From positions 1 to 34,458 of the forward strand of contig JAUIIC010000013.1 of the NCBI GenBank assembly GCA_030431935.1: a stretch of DNA of 34,458 bases, written 5' to 3'. Position 1 is the stretch's first letter; each line of letters begins with the position of its first letter. The stretch is from Alphaproteobacteria bacterium (GTDB lineage: Bacteria; Pseudomonadota; Alphaproteobacteria; Rhodobacterales; Rhodobacteraceae). Both the position numbers and the translations under genes were made by a program. This document shows positions 16,307-25,668 of the stretch, one piece after another. The notes beneath the pieces were generated by a model. That model was not told the origin of the DNA. It saw only the letters and a program-made list of their open reading frames with translations, and searched no databases.

Positions 16307-17838
16307 GCGCTGACGGTCAGCCCGTCGCCCGCACGCTCCAGCCCGAGGATCGCGTTCGCGTCTACCGCCAGCCAGTCCGACACCGCGCCATCGGGCCAGA
16401 TCACCCGCACGTCGGCCGCCTCTGCCGCGCCCAGCCCGAAATGCACCGGCCCCAGCGTGCCGCCCGCGTGCCCGCCGCCCACGGTCAGTTCCGCCGTCTG
16501 CACCCGCCCGTCCGGCGTGCGCAGCTCGATCCAGGCGCCGATCGCGTCGCGGTTCGGACCGTCCTGCCGGGGGCGCAGGGCCAGCCATGTCCCGCCCTCG
16601 GTGACGTTTTCCCAGACCTCCAATGGCGCGCGGCGGTTGACCACCACCAGGTCGCGCCGCCCGTCGCGGTTCAGGTCCGCCAGCGCCGCGCCGCGCCCCC
16701 GGTGCATGGAGGCCACGCCCGCGCTGCCCGCCACCTCCTCGAACCGCCCGTCCGGCAGCTGCCGGAGCAGCGAGTTCGGGTCGCGCATGGCGTTCTCCGG
16801 CATCTGGTCCACGTTGCCCTTGGCGATGAACAGGTCCCGCAGCCCGTCGTTGTCCACGTCGCCGAATTCCGCGTGCCAGCCGGTCGAGGGGCGGCCGTCG
16901 TCGCCCATGTGCGGGCGGTGCGCGGTGGCGCCCACCGCATAGGGCGCGTCGCGCCAGCCATGCCCGCCGGTGGCGTATTGCAACAGCTGGTCTCCCATCG
17001 AGGTCAGCATCACCTCTGGCAGGCCGTCGCCGGTGATGTCGGCGCTGGCGATGCCCATGCCCCAGATCGAGACCGGCTGCCATCCGTCCTCGGCGCCCAG
17101 CAGGCGCAGTTCGGGCATGATCCACATCTGCTCGGACCCGCCGCGCACGTAATAGTGCCGGTCGTTCGACACCCGCAGGTCCGGCGTGCCGCGCCGCGCG
17201 GCATCCGAGAACAGCATCGACAGCGCGCAGAACCCCGGCGACAGGGGCAGGGGCGGGCCATAGCGGTCTCCCTCGGGCCGGATCAGCGCGTTGTCGTCGC
17301 AGGCGCGGAACGGGCCCTTGGGGTCCTCGCGGTCGACGTAATTGCCGATGGCCAGCGTCGGCAGGGCCGCGCCGGGTTCCCATGTGGCGGAAAAGGCGGT
17401 GGACCAGGCATCGCCCGGGTCGATCCCCCAGGCCTTGGTCGCGTCGGCAAAGGCGCAGCCCGGCCCGCCCCGCAGCGCCATGTTCCCGCCCGAGCGCAGG
17501 ACGAACAGGTCGCCCCAGCCGTCGCCGTCGATGTCGAGCGGATAGGCCCCGGTGACGCCGGTGATCTCGGGCAGGTCCGCCACCTCGAACCGCAGCGCCG
17601 CGCCCGGGGCGCCGGTGACGTTGCGCAAGAGCACCGCAGGTGTCTCGCCCCCCGCCGCGAACAGGTCCGGGAACCCGTCGGCGTCGCAATCCAGAACCGC
17701 CACGCCGCCGCCCACGAAATGCGCCCAGCCTCCGTCGTAGACATGGGCCATCGGCAGATCGGCGCTGCGGTCGACGAACGCCGGACCCTCCGCCAGGGCC
17801 GGCGCCGCCGCCAGGCACAGGAGGACAGCGGCCCTCAT
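16300..17838 (-). CDS. FG-GAP/VCBS repeat protein with C-terminal ASPIC/UnbV domain (CRTAC1-like), exported
   Basis: Signal peptide MRAAVLLCLAAAPALA; repeated DxDxDG motifs (DCDADGFPDLF, DIDGDGWGDLF, DVDNDGLRDLF, DLNRDGRRDLV); ASPIC-like C-terminus. Confidence 0.85.
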   Translation of the reverse strand: MRAAVLLCLAAAPALAEGPAFVDRSADLPMAHVYDGGWAHFVGGGVAVLDCDADGFPDLFAAGGETPAVLLRNVTGAPGAALRFEVADLPEITGVTGAYPLDIDGDGWGDLFVLRSGGNMALRGGPGCAFADATKAWGIDPGDAWSTAFSATWEPGAALPTLAIGNYVDREDPKGPFRACDDNALIRPEGDRYGPPLPLSPGFCALSMLFSDAARRGTPDLRVSNDRHYYVRGGSEQMWIMPELRLLGAEDGWQPVSIWGMGIASADITGDGLPEVMLTSMGDQLLQYATGGHGWRDAPYAVGATAHRPHMGDDGRPSTGWHAEFGDVDNDGLRDLFIAKGNVDQMPENAMRDPNSLLRQLPDGRFEEVAGSAGVASMHRGRGAALADLNRDGRRDLVVVNRRAPLEVWENVTEGGTWLALRPRQDGPNRDAIGAWIELRTPDGRVQTAELTVGGGHAGGTLGPVHFGLGAAEAADVRVIWPDGAVSDWLAVDANAILGLERAGDGLTVSAQ

Positions 17839-19106
17839 GCCGTGGCCTCGGCCGCCAGCACGGCGCCCGTCGCATGGTCGAGCGCCATCGCCGCCGCGCC
17901 CCGCGCCCAGACCTGGTCGCCCCAGGCGCGGATTTCCACCTCGGGCGCCACGCGCCCCGTGTCGAGCGTCAGGGCCAGCATCTCGGCCAGCACCTCCTCG
18001 GCGTAAAGGTAGTCGTAGCGCAGGCGCTCGCCCGACAGCAGGATAAGCGACGGGTCGTAAAGCGTGACGACGTTCGCCAGCCCCAGCGCAAGATAGCGCC
18101 CGGCGCGATTGAAGATCGCGCGCGCCGCCTCGTTGCCCGCCTTGGCGTGGTCGTAAAGCGACTCCAGCAGAATCTGCGGCGACTGCACGCCGCGATTGCC
18201 CCAGTTCAGCGCCGTCGTCGCCTCGCGCACCAGCGCATAGTCGGCAACATAGGCCTCCAGGCAGCCGCGCTGCCCGCAGCGGCACAGCGCCCCGTCCATC
18301 TGCACCTTGGTGTGCCCGATCTCGAGCCCGAGGCCGCGCGCGCCGCGCACCAGCCGGTGATTGAGCACCAGCCCCATGCCCAGCCCGTGCTCGATCGTCA
18401 CCACGGCAAAGTCGCTGCGCGTGCGTCCGGCCCCGAACCAGAGTTCGGCCAGCGTCACGAGGTTGGCGTCGTTGTCGAGGCAGACGGGGCGGCGAAGCCG
18501 CTCGGCCAGCGCCGGACCCAGGTCGATGCCCCGTTCGCGCATCAACGGCGACCAGTGGACGTGCCCGCAGGTGCTGTCGATCACGCCCGGCAAGCCGAAG
18601 CCCACGGCCGCGACATCGTCGCGCGACAGTCCCGCGAGGCTCAGCGCGGCGTCCAGGATCTCGGTGGCGTCCAGAAGCAAGCGCTCTGTATCCTGCCCCA
18701 GGAGAGGGCGTTCGATGCTGGCCTCGGCAAGGACACCCCCCGCGAGATCGACGATGATCGCGGATTGCACCCGGTCGGACAGCTTCACCCCAGCGACGCG
18801 CCCCGATGCGGGCCGGACCCCCAGCGCCACGGGCGGACGTCCGCGCAGGACGTCGCCGTCGCGCCGCGGGCGGTCGATTTCGTGGATCAGGCCAAGCTCG
18901 ATCAGTTCCGCCGCCGCCGCCGTGACGGACGCCGGGCTGACCCCCAGTTCCTTGGACAGATCGACACGCGGAATCGCCCCCGCCGCACGGACATGCTCAA
19001 AGACCTGCTGGCGCAGGGGGCGTGCCGTTTCCCGGTCCGCAAGGATGAGCGGGCCGCAGCCCGCGGGCAGGCTGTCCGGCTCTGGCAGGGTGATTCCGGC
19101 GTCCAT
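17835..19106 (-). CDS. xylR: ROK-family transcriptional regulator, likely xylose repressor XylR
   Basis: N-terminal wHTH (RVDLSKELGVSPASVTAAAAELIELGLI), ROK zinc motif (EIGHTKVQMDGALCRCGQRGCLE), divergent from xylF. Start at 19106 rather than the 19289 ORF start. Confidence 0.85.
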   Translation of the reverse strand: MDAGITLPEPDSLPAGCGPLILADRETARPLRQQVFEHVRAAGAIPRVDLSKELGVSPASVTAAAAELIELGLIHEIDRPRRDGDVLRGRPPVALGVRPASGRVAGVKLSDRVQSAIIVDLAGGVLAEASIERPLLGQDTERLLLDATEILDAALSLAGLSRDDVAAVGFGLPGVIDSTCGHVHWSPLMRERGIDLGPALAERLRRPVCLDNDANLVTLAELWFGAGRTRSDFAVVTIEHGLGMGLVLNHRLVRGARGLGLEIGHTKVQMDGALCRCGQRGCLEAYVADYALVREATTALNWGNRGVQSPQILLESLYDHAKAGNEAARAIFNRAGRYLALGLANVVTLYDPSLILLSGERLRYDYLYAEEVLAEMLALTLDTGRVAPEVEIRAWGDQVWARGAAAMALDHATGAVLAAEATA

Positions 19107-19116
19107 TCTTTCACCC

Positions 19117-19256
19117 GACAAATTTAACAAGGGGGAGAATACGGGGAAAACGTCGATCTCCAACCTGTTTTTTGAGTGCACTTGCCCAATCTGCGTGCAT
19201 TTCGCACTTGCAGCATGAGATAAATTTTGACTGCTGAAGAAAATATGGCATGCTGC
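19117..19256. promoter_or_regulatory. Candidate xylR/xylF divergent control region
   Basis: Two GAYAAATTT copies (19117-19125, 19219-19227) and GCAGCATG (19210-19217)/CATGCTGC (19249-19256) inverted repeat. Confidence 0.4.
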
Positions 19257-19315
19257 GGCCGTCACGTCATCTGATCTGACCGCCCGCAAGGGCGTTGACT
19301 TTGGGAGGACTACTC

Positions 19316-20341
19316 ATGCGCAAAGCGCTAGCTTTCGCGGCCGCGGCAGCCGCGAGCTTTACCACAGCCGCTCTGGCTCAGGACATCACGGTCGGCGTCA
19401 GCTGGTCGAACTTTCAGGAAGAGCGCTGGAAGACAGACGAGGCGGCGATGAAGGCCGCGCTCGAGGCCGGCGGCGCCGCCTACATCTCGACCGACGCCCA
19501 GTCGTCGGCAGCCAAGCAGCTGGCCGACATCGAAAGCCTGATGGCCCAGGGCGTCGATGCCCTGATCGTTCTGGCGCAGGACGGCGAGGCGATCATCCCC
19601 GCGATCCAGGCCGCCGCCGACGAAGGCATTCCGGTCATCGCCTATGACCGCCTGATCGAGGACCCGCGCGCCTTCTACCTGACCTTCGACAACGTCGAGG
19701 TCGGCCGCATGCAGGCCCGCGCCGTGTTCGAGGCGCAGCCCTCGGGCAACTACGTCATGATCAAGGGCTCGGCCCAGGACGCCAACGCCGACTTCCTGCG
19801 CGGCGGCCAGCAAGAGGTCCTTCAGGCCGCCATCGATTCGGGCGCCATCACCATCGTGGGCGAGGCCTATACCGACGGCTGGCTGCCCGCCAACGCCCAG
19901 CGGAACATGGAACAGATCCTGACCGCCAACAACAACGACGTGGACGCGGTCGTCGCCTCGAACGACGGCACCGCGGGCGGCGTCGTCGCCGCGCTGACCG
20001 CGCAGGGCATGGAAGGCATCCCGGTGTCGGGTCAGGACGGCGACCATGCCGCGCTGAACCGCGTCGCGCTCGGCACGCAGACCGTGTCGGTCTGGAAGGA
20101 CGCGCGTGAACTGGGCAAGGCCGCGGGCGAAATCGCCGTGGCTCTGGCCGGCGGCACCGCCATGGCCGACGTGGAAGGGTCGATCATGTTCGACACCCCC
20201 GGCGGCAACAGCATGCACACGGTTCTGCTGGCCCCCGTGCCGGTGACCCGCGACAACCTGTCGGTCGTCGTCGACGCCGGCTGGATCCCGCTGGAAACGC
20301 TCTGCCAGGGCGTGTCGGGCGGCCCGGCACCCTGCAACTGA
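19316..20341 (+). CDS. xylF: Xylose ABC transporter substrate-binding protein
   Basis: Signal peptide and D-xylose-binding protein features ([39 protein letters not shown]); SD ggagg upstream of ATG 19316. Confidence 0.92.
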   Translation: MRKALAFAAAAAASFTTAALAQDITVGVSWSNFQEERWKTDEAAMKAALEAGGAAYISTDAQSSAAKQLADIESLMAQGVDALIVLAQDGEAIIPAIQAAADEGIPVIAYDRLIEDPRAFYLTFDNVEVGRMQARAVFEAQPSGNYVMIKGSAQDANADFLRGGQQEVLQAAIDSGAITIVGEAYTDGWLPANAQRNMEQILTANNNDVDAVVASNDGTAGGVVAALTAQGMEGIPVSGQDGDHAALNRVALGTQTVSVWKDARELGKAAGEIAVALAGGTAMADVEGSIMFDTPGGNSMHTVLLAPVPVTRDNLSVVVDAGWIPLETLCQGVSGGPAPCN

Positions 20342-20365
20342 TCCCCTGATCGGTTGACCGCAATC

Positions 20366-20394
20366 GCGTCCCCGCCCCGGGCGGGCGGGGACGC
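20366..20394 (+). other. Intercistronic hairpin between xylF and xylH
   Basis: Perfect 12-bp stem GCGTCCCCGCCC / GGGCGGGGACGC, 5-nt loop. Confidence 0.7.
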
Positions 20395-20427
20395 CCCTTG
20401 CACATCCAGCGTGACCGAAAGACCGAG

Positions 20428-21780
20428 ATGACCGACGACATCAACGAACCGACACGCTTGCAAAAGCGCGGCCTCCTGGCGGCTCTGGAACTGGACACAC
20501 GACTTCTGGGCATGATCGGCGCCTTCGCCGTGATCTGCCTCGTCTTCCAGATCTGGACCGGCATCAACTCGCAGGCGCTGACCGGCGAGGTTTCGTGGAA
20601 CCCGTTCGGCTGGGTCGTCGACGGGCGCTTTCTGACCCCGCGCAACATCTTCAACCTGACGATCCAGACCGTCAGCGTGGCGATCATGGCCACCGCGATG
20701 GTCTTTGTCATCGTCACCCGCCACATCGACCTGTCCGTGGGCTCGCTCCTGGCCACCTGCAGCGCCATGATGGCCGTCACCCAGACGATCATCGTGCCGA
20801 ACTGGCTGGGCCTTGGGCTGGAGCATCCGGCCATCGCGCCCCTTGCCATCCTCGTCGGGCTTGCGACCGGCGTCGCCATTGGAACCTTTCACGGTTGGAT
20901 GATCGGCTACCTGGGCATTCCGGCCTTCATCGTCACGCTCGGCGGCCTGTTCGTCTGGCGCAACGTGGCGTGGCACCTGACGGGCGGCCAGACGATCGGC
21001 CCGCTCGACGCCAATTTCCAGCTGCTCGGCGGCATCAACGGCACGCTCGGCGTGACGTGGAGCTGGGTCTTCGGACTGCTCGCCGTGGCGGCGGCCTGCT
21101 ATGGCCTGTTCTCGTCGCGGCGGGCCAAGCTGTCGCACGACTTCCCGGTAAAGCCGTTCTGGGCCGAGATGACGCTGGCGGGCATCGTCACCGTGCTCAT
21201 CATGGGCTTCGTCGCGATCCTGAACGCCTACGAGATCCCCACCCGCCGGCTGGAGCGCATGTTCGAGGACCGGGGCGAGGTGATGCCAGAGGGCTTCACC
21301 ACCGGCTACGGGGTGCCGATCTCGGTGTTCCTGCTGGTCATCGTGGCCGTCGCCATGACCTTCGTGGCCAGCCGCACCCGCCTTGGCCGCTACATCTTCG
21401 CCACCGGCGGCAACCCGGAGGCGGCGCAGCTCGCGGGCATCCAGACCCGGCTTCTGACCGTCAAGGTCTTCGCCATCGTGGGCCTTCTTTGCGCGGTCTC
21501 GGCCGTGGTCGCCAGCGCGCGCCAGACCTTCCACTCCAACGACATCGGCACGCTGGACGAGTTGCGCGTGATCGCCGCCGCCGTCATCGGCGGCACCGCG
21601 CTGGCGGGCGGGGTGGGCACAATCTACGGCGCCATCCTCGGCGCGCTCATCATGCAGTCGCTGCAATCGGGCATGGCCATGGTCGGCGTCGACGCGCCCT
21701 ACCAGAACATCGTCGTGGGCGTGGTGCTGGTGCTCGCCGTCTATGTCGACATCGTCTACCGCAAGAGGACCGGAGCGTGA
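20428..21780 (+). CDS. xylH: Xylose ABC transporter permease
   Basis: BPD_transp_2-type TM protein (RHIDLSVGSLLA, GGNPEAAQLAGI, GGTALAGGVGTIYGAILGALIMQSL). Confidence 0.92.
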   Translation: MTDDINEPTRLQKRGLLAALELDTRLLGMIGAFAVICLVFQIWTGINSQALTGEVSWNPFGWVVDGRFLTPRNIFNLTIQTVSVAIMATAMVFVIVTRHIDLSVGSLLATCSAMMAVTQTIIVPNWLGLGLEHPAIAPLAILVGLATGVAIGTFHGWMIGYLGIPAFIVTLGGLFVWRNVAWHLTGGQTIGPLDANFQLLGGINGTLGVTWSWVFGLLAVAAACYGLFSSRRAKLSHDFPVKPFWAEMTLAGIVTVLIMGFVAILNAYEIPTRRLERMFEDRGEVMPEGFTTGYGVPISVFLLVIVAVAMTFVASRTRLGRYIFATGGNPEAAQLAGIQTRLLTVKVFAIVGLLCAVSAVVASARQTFHSNDIGTLDELRVIAAAVIGGTALAGGVGTIYGAILGALIMQSLQSGMAMVGVDAPYQNIVVGVVLVLAVYVDIVYRKRTGA

Positions 21781-21782
21781 CC

Positions 21783-22547
21783 ATGACCCAGATTGACCGT
21801 TCGGGCACCCCGCTTGTCGAGATGCGGAACATGCAGAAGGCCTTCGGCGGCATCCGCGCCGTCGATGGCGTCACCATCGACCTGTTCCCCGGAGAGGTGG
21901 TGGGCGTGCTCGGCCACAACGGCGCGGGCAAGTCGGTGCTGATGAAGATGCTGTCGGGCGCCCTGCCGCGCGACGGCGGCGACATCTACGTCAACGGCCA
22001 GAAGGCCGAGATCAACAGCCCCCGCGACGCCCGCCACTACCAGATCGAGACGATCTACCAGTACCTCGCGCTGGCCGACAACCTCGACGCCGCGTCCAAC
22101 CTGTTTCTCGGGCGCGAGATCGTGACGCCGCTGGGCCTTCTGGACGACGCCAGGATGGAGGCCGAGACGCGCAAGATCATGGGCCGCCTGACGCCCAACT
22201 TCCGGCGGTTCTCGACGCCGGTGGCGGGCCTTTCGGGCGGCCAGCGCCAGTCGGTGGCCATCAGCCGCGCGGTCTATTTCAACGCCCGCATCCTCATCAT
22301 GGACGAGCCCACCGCCGCGCTCGGGGTGCAGGAAACCCAGATGGTCGCCGACCTGATCGACGAGTTGAAGGCGCAGGGCATCGGCATCCTTCTGATCGAC
22401 CACGACATCCACCAGGTCAAGGCGCTCTGCGACCGCGCCAGCGTGATGAAGAACGGCAAGCTGGTGGGCACGGTCGAGGTCGACAAGGTCACCGAGGACG
22501 ATCTCCTGGGCATGATCATCCTGGGCAAGATGCCCGAAGCGGCCTGA
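21783..22547 (+). CDS. xylG: Sugar ABC transporter ATP-binding protein
   Basis: Walker A GHNGAGKS, signature LSGGQRQ, Walker B ILIMDEPTAAL; single ABC domain (254 aa). Confidence 0.9.
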   Translation: MTQIDRSGTPLVEMRNMQKAFGGIRAVDGVTIDLFPGEVVGVLGHNGAGKSVLMKMLSGALPRDGGDIYVNGQKAEINSPRDARHYQIETIYQYLALADNLDAASNLFLGREIVTPLGLLDDARMEAETRKIMGRLTPNFRRFSTPVAGLSGGQRQSVAISRAVYFNARILIMDEPTAALGVQETQMVADLIDELKAQGIGILLIDHDIHQVKALCDRASVMKNGKLVGTVEVDKVTEDDLLGMIILGKMPEAA

Positions 22548-22568
22548 GGTCACGGGACGGAGAGGATC

Positions 22569-22775
22569 ATGCGCAAGCTGGCGGCCTGGGGGATCGTGCT
22601 TCTGGCCGGGGTGGGGGGCTACTACCTCTCGGCCTGGATGATGGTGCCGCTGGTCAAGGTCTTCGCGGCGCACACCAACCCCGCCGCCGCCGTGGGCCTC
22701 GCGCTTCTGCGGCTGCTCGTGTGGCTGGTGATGCTGGTGGGGGCGGTTCTGTTCGCGGCCCGGATCTACAAGTGA
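22569..22775 (+). CDS. Small (68 aa) membrane protein within the xyl operon
   Basis: Two hydrophobic segments; SD ggagagg upstream of ATG; lies between xylG and xylB in the same direction. Confidence 0.65.
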   Translation: MRKLAAWGIVLLAGVGGYYLSAWMMVPLVKVFAAHTNPAAAVGLALLRLLVWLVMLVGAVLFAARIYK

Positions 22776-22794
22776 TGCGCAAGGAGCGTCCGTG

Positions 22795-24234
22795 ATGTTC
22801 ATCGGGTTCGATCTTGGTACCTCGGGTCTCAAGGGCCTGTTGATTGCCGAGGATCAGACGATCCTGGCAGAGGCCAGCGCGCCGCTGTCCGTGTCGCGCC
22901 CGCATGACGGCTGGTCCGAACAGGCGCCCGCCGACTGGATCGCGGCGGCCGAGGTGGTGCTGGACACGCTGGCGGTGGAAAACCTCGGCGCGGTCCGGGG
23001 GATAGGGCTGTCGGGCCAGATGCACGGCGCCACGCTGCTGGATGCCGCGGACCAGGTGTTGCGGCCCTCGATCCTCTGGAACGACACGCGCAGCCATGCC
23101 GAGGCCGCCGCGATGGACGCCGACCCCGACTGGCGCGCGATTTCCGGCAACATCGTCTTTCCCGGCTTCACCGCCCCGAAACTGGCCTGGGCGCGGGTGC
23201 ATGAACCGGCGCTCTTCGACCAGGTGGCGCGGGTGCTGCTGCCCAAGGATTACCTGCGGCTCTGGCTGACGGGCGAACACGTGGCCGAGATGTCGGATGC
23301 CGCGGGCACAAGCTGGCTCGACACCGGCGCCCGCGACTGGTCCGAGGACCTGCTGGCCAAGTCCGGGCTGACGCGCGGCCACATGCCCCGTCTCGTCGAG
23401 GGGTCCGAGGTGTCGGGCACCCTGCGCGCCTCGCTGGCCGAACGCTGGGGGCTGCCGCGCGGCGTGCCGGTGGCCGGCGGCGGCGGCGACAACGCGGCCT
23501 CCGCCATCGGGGCGGGCGTGATCGCGGCGGGGCAGGCGTTTGTCTCGCTGGGCACCTCGGGCGTGCTCTTCGCCGCCAACGACGGCTACAGCCCCGCGCC
23601 GGAAACCGCCGTCCACACCTTCTGCCACGCGTTGCCCGGGACCTGGCACCAGATGGGCGTGATCCTGGCGGCGACCGATGCGCTCAACTGGTTCGCGCGG
23701 CTCGTCGGGCAGGACGCCGCCCGCCTGACCGGCGCGCTTTCCGGGCTGGAGCCGCCGGGCCGCACCCTGTTCCTGCCCTATCTCGGCGGAGAGCGGACGC
23801 CGATCAACGACGCCGCCGTGCGCGGCGCCTTCACCGGGCTCGACCACGCCACCGACACCGCCGCCGCCACCCGCGCCGTGCTGGAGGGCGTCAGTTTCGC
23901 CCTGCGCGACTGCCGCGACGCGCTGGCGGCCACCGGCACGACCATCGACAGCCTGCTGGCGGTGGGCGGCGGCAGCCGGTCGGACTACTGGCTGCGGCTT
24001 CTGGCCAGCGTGCTCTACACCCATGTCGATCTGCCCGTCGCGGGCGATTTCGGCGGCGCCTTCGGCGCCGCGCGCCTGGCGATCATGGCCGCCACCGGCG
24101 CCGCGCCCGCCGAGGTCGCCACGCGCCCGACCATCGCCCGCCAGATCGAACCCGATCCCGCGCTCATCGCGCATTTCGACGAGGGGCACGCGCGCTACCG
24201 CGCCGCCCGTGACGCCATCAGGGGCCTGCAATGA
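22795..24234 (+). CDS. xylB: Xylulokinase
   Basis: FGGY kinase: [70 protein letters not shown]. Confidence 0.95.
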   Translation: MFIGFDLGTSGLKGLLIAEDQTILAEASAPLSVSRPHDGWSEQAPADWIAAAEVVLDTLAVENLGAVRGIGLSGQMHGATLLDAADQVLRPSILWNDTRSHAEAAAMDADPDWRAISGNIVFPGFTAPKLAWARVHEPALFDQVARVLLPKDYLRLWLTGEHVAEMSDAAGTSWLDTGARDWSEDLLAKSGLTRGHMPRLVEGSEVSGTLRASLAERWGLPRGVPVAGGGGDNAASAIGAGVIAAGQAFVSLGTSGVLFAANDGYSPAPETAVHTFCHALPGTWHQMGVILAATDALNWFARLVGQDAARLTGALSGLEPPGRTLFLPYLGGERTPINDAAVRGAFTGLDHATDTAAATRAVLEGVSFALRDCRDALAATGTTIDSLLAVGGGSRSDYWLRLLASVLYTHVDLPVAGDFGGAFGAARLAIMAATGAAPAEVATRPTIARQIEPDPALIAHFDEGHARYRAARDAIRGLQ

Positions 24235-25538
24235 CCGACTTCTTCAACGATATCCCGAACATCGCCTACGAAGGCCCTGAAACGGACAACGAGTTCGCAT
24301 TCCGCCACTACGACCCCGACGAGGTGGTCATGGGCAAGCGGATGGAGGATCACCTGCGCTTCGCCGTCGCCTACTGGCATTCCTTCGCCTGGGAGGGCGG
24401 CGACCCCTTCGGCGGGCGCACCTTCGAACGGCCCTGGTATCCGCAGGACAGCATGGAGATGGCGCGCCTCAAGGCCGATGCCGCCTTCGAGATGTTCGCC
24501 CGGCTCGGCCAGCCCTTCTTCTGCTTCCACGACGCCGACGTGCGCCCCGAGGGCGACAGCTTCGCCCAATCCGCCGCGCGGCTGGACGAGATCACCGATT
24601 ATTTCGGCCAGAAGATGGAGGCCACCGGCACCCGGCTTCTCTGGGGCACCGCGAACCTCTTCTCGCACCGCCGCTTCATGGCCGGGGCGGCGACCAACCC
24701 CGACCCGGACGTCTTTGCCTATACCGGCGCCACCATCAAATCCTGCCTCGACGCCACCCACCGGCTGGGCGGCGAGAACTACGTCATGTGGGGCGGGCGC
24801 GAAGGCTACGAGACGCTTCTGAACACCGATCTGGCCCGCGAGCGCCAACAGGCGGGGCGGATGCTGCAGATGGTCGTCGACTACAAGCACAAGATCGGCT
24901 TCACCGGCACGCTCCTGATCGAGCCCAAGCCGCAGGAGCCCACCAAGCACCAGTATGATTACGACGTCGCCACGGTCTACGGCTTCCTCAAGGATTTCGG
25001 GCTGGAGGGCGAGGTCAAGGTCAACATCGAGCAGGGCCACGCCATCCTTGCGGGCCACAGCTTCGAACACGAACTGGCGCTGGCGGCCGCGCTTGGCATC
25101 TTCGGGTCCATCGACATCAACCGCAACGACTACCAGTCGGGCTGGGACACCGACCAGTTTCCGGTGAACGTGCCGGAAATGGCGCTGGCCTATTACGAGG
25201 TCCTGAAGGCCGGCGGCTTCACCACCGGGGGCACCAATTTCGACGCCAAGCTGCGGCGCCAGTCGCTGGACGCCGAGGACCTGATCCTGGCGCATGTGGG
25301 CGGCATGGACGCCTGCGCGCGCGGGCTGAAGGCCGCCGCCGCGATGCTGGAGGATGGGACGCTCGAACGCCTGCGCGCCGAACGCTACGCGGGCTGGGAC
25401 ACCGAGGACGCGCAGGCGCTGCTGACCCGCGCCACGCTGGAGCATTGCGACGACTGCGTGCGCAAGGGCAACCTCGACCCGCAGCCGCGCTCGGGCCGAC
25501 AGGAAAGGCTGGAAAACCTGGTGAACCGCTTCGTCTGA
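24231..25538 (+). CDS. xylA: Xylose isomerase
   Basis: [66 protein letters not shown] overlap with xylB. Confidence 0.96.
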   Translation: MTDFFNDIPNIAYEGPETDNEFAFRHYDPDEVVMGKRMEDHLRFAVAYWHSFAWEGGDPFGGRTFERPWYPQDSMEMARLKADAAFEMFARLGQPFFCFHDADVRPEGDSFAQSAARLDEITDYFGQKMEATGTRLLWGTANLFSHRRFMAGAATNPDPDVFAYTGATIKSCLDATHRLGGENYVMWGGREGYETLLNTDLARERQQAGRMLQMVVDYKHKIGFTGTLLIEPKPQEPTKHQYDYDVATVYGFLKDFGLEGEVKVNIEQGHAILAGHSFEHELALAAALGIFGSIDINRNDYQSGWDTDQFPVNVPEMALAYYEVLKAGGFTTGGTNFDAKLRRQSLDAEDLILAHVGGMDACARGLKAAAAMLEDGTLERLRAERYAGWDTEDAQALLTRATLEHCDDCVRKGNLDPQPRSGRQERLENLVNRFV

Positions 25539-25584
25539 CGCGCGCCCCACCGGGCGCGCCACAAAAGACACGTATGATGATAGC

Positions 25585-25608
25585 GCTAACGTGCCATGCA
25601 CGATTAGC
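25585..25608. promoter_or_regulatory. Inverted repeat upstream of glgP (operator, attenuator or terminator)
   Basis: GCTAACGTGC-CAT-GCACG(A)TTAGC: 10-bp stem with a 1-nt bulge, followed by acTTTT. Confidence 0.45.
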
Positions 25609-25668
25609 ACTTTTACCCTTGCCGCAGTCACGCTACGTCAGGCGGAAAGCGGCAAAGAAAGTGCGATC

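Noticed and set aside
19107-19289. N-terminal extension of the ROK ORF to 19289
   Set aside because: Extension lies in AT-rich intergenic DNA with promoter-like features; the ATG at 19106 fits ROK N-termini better.
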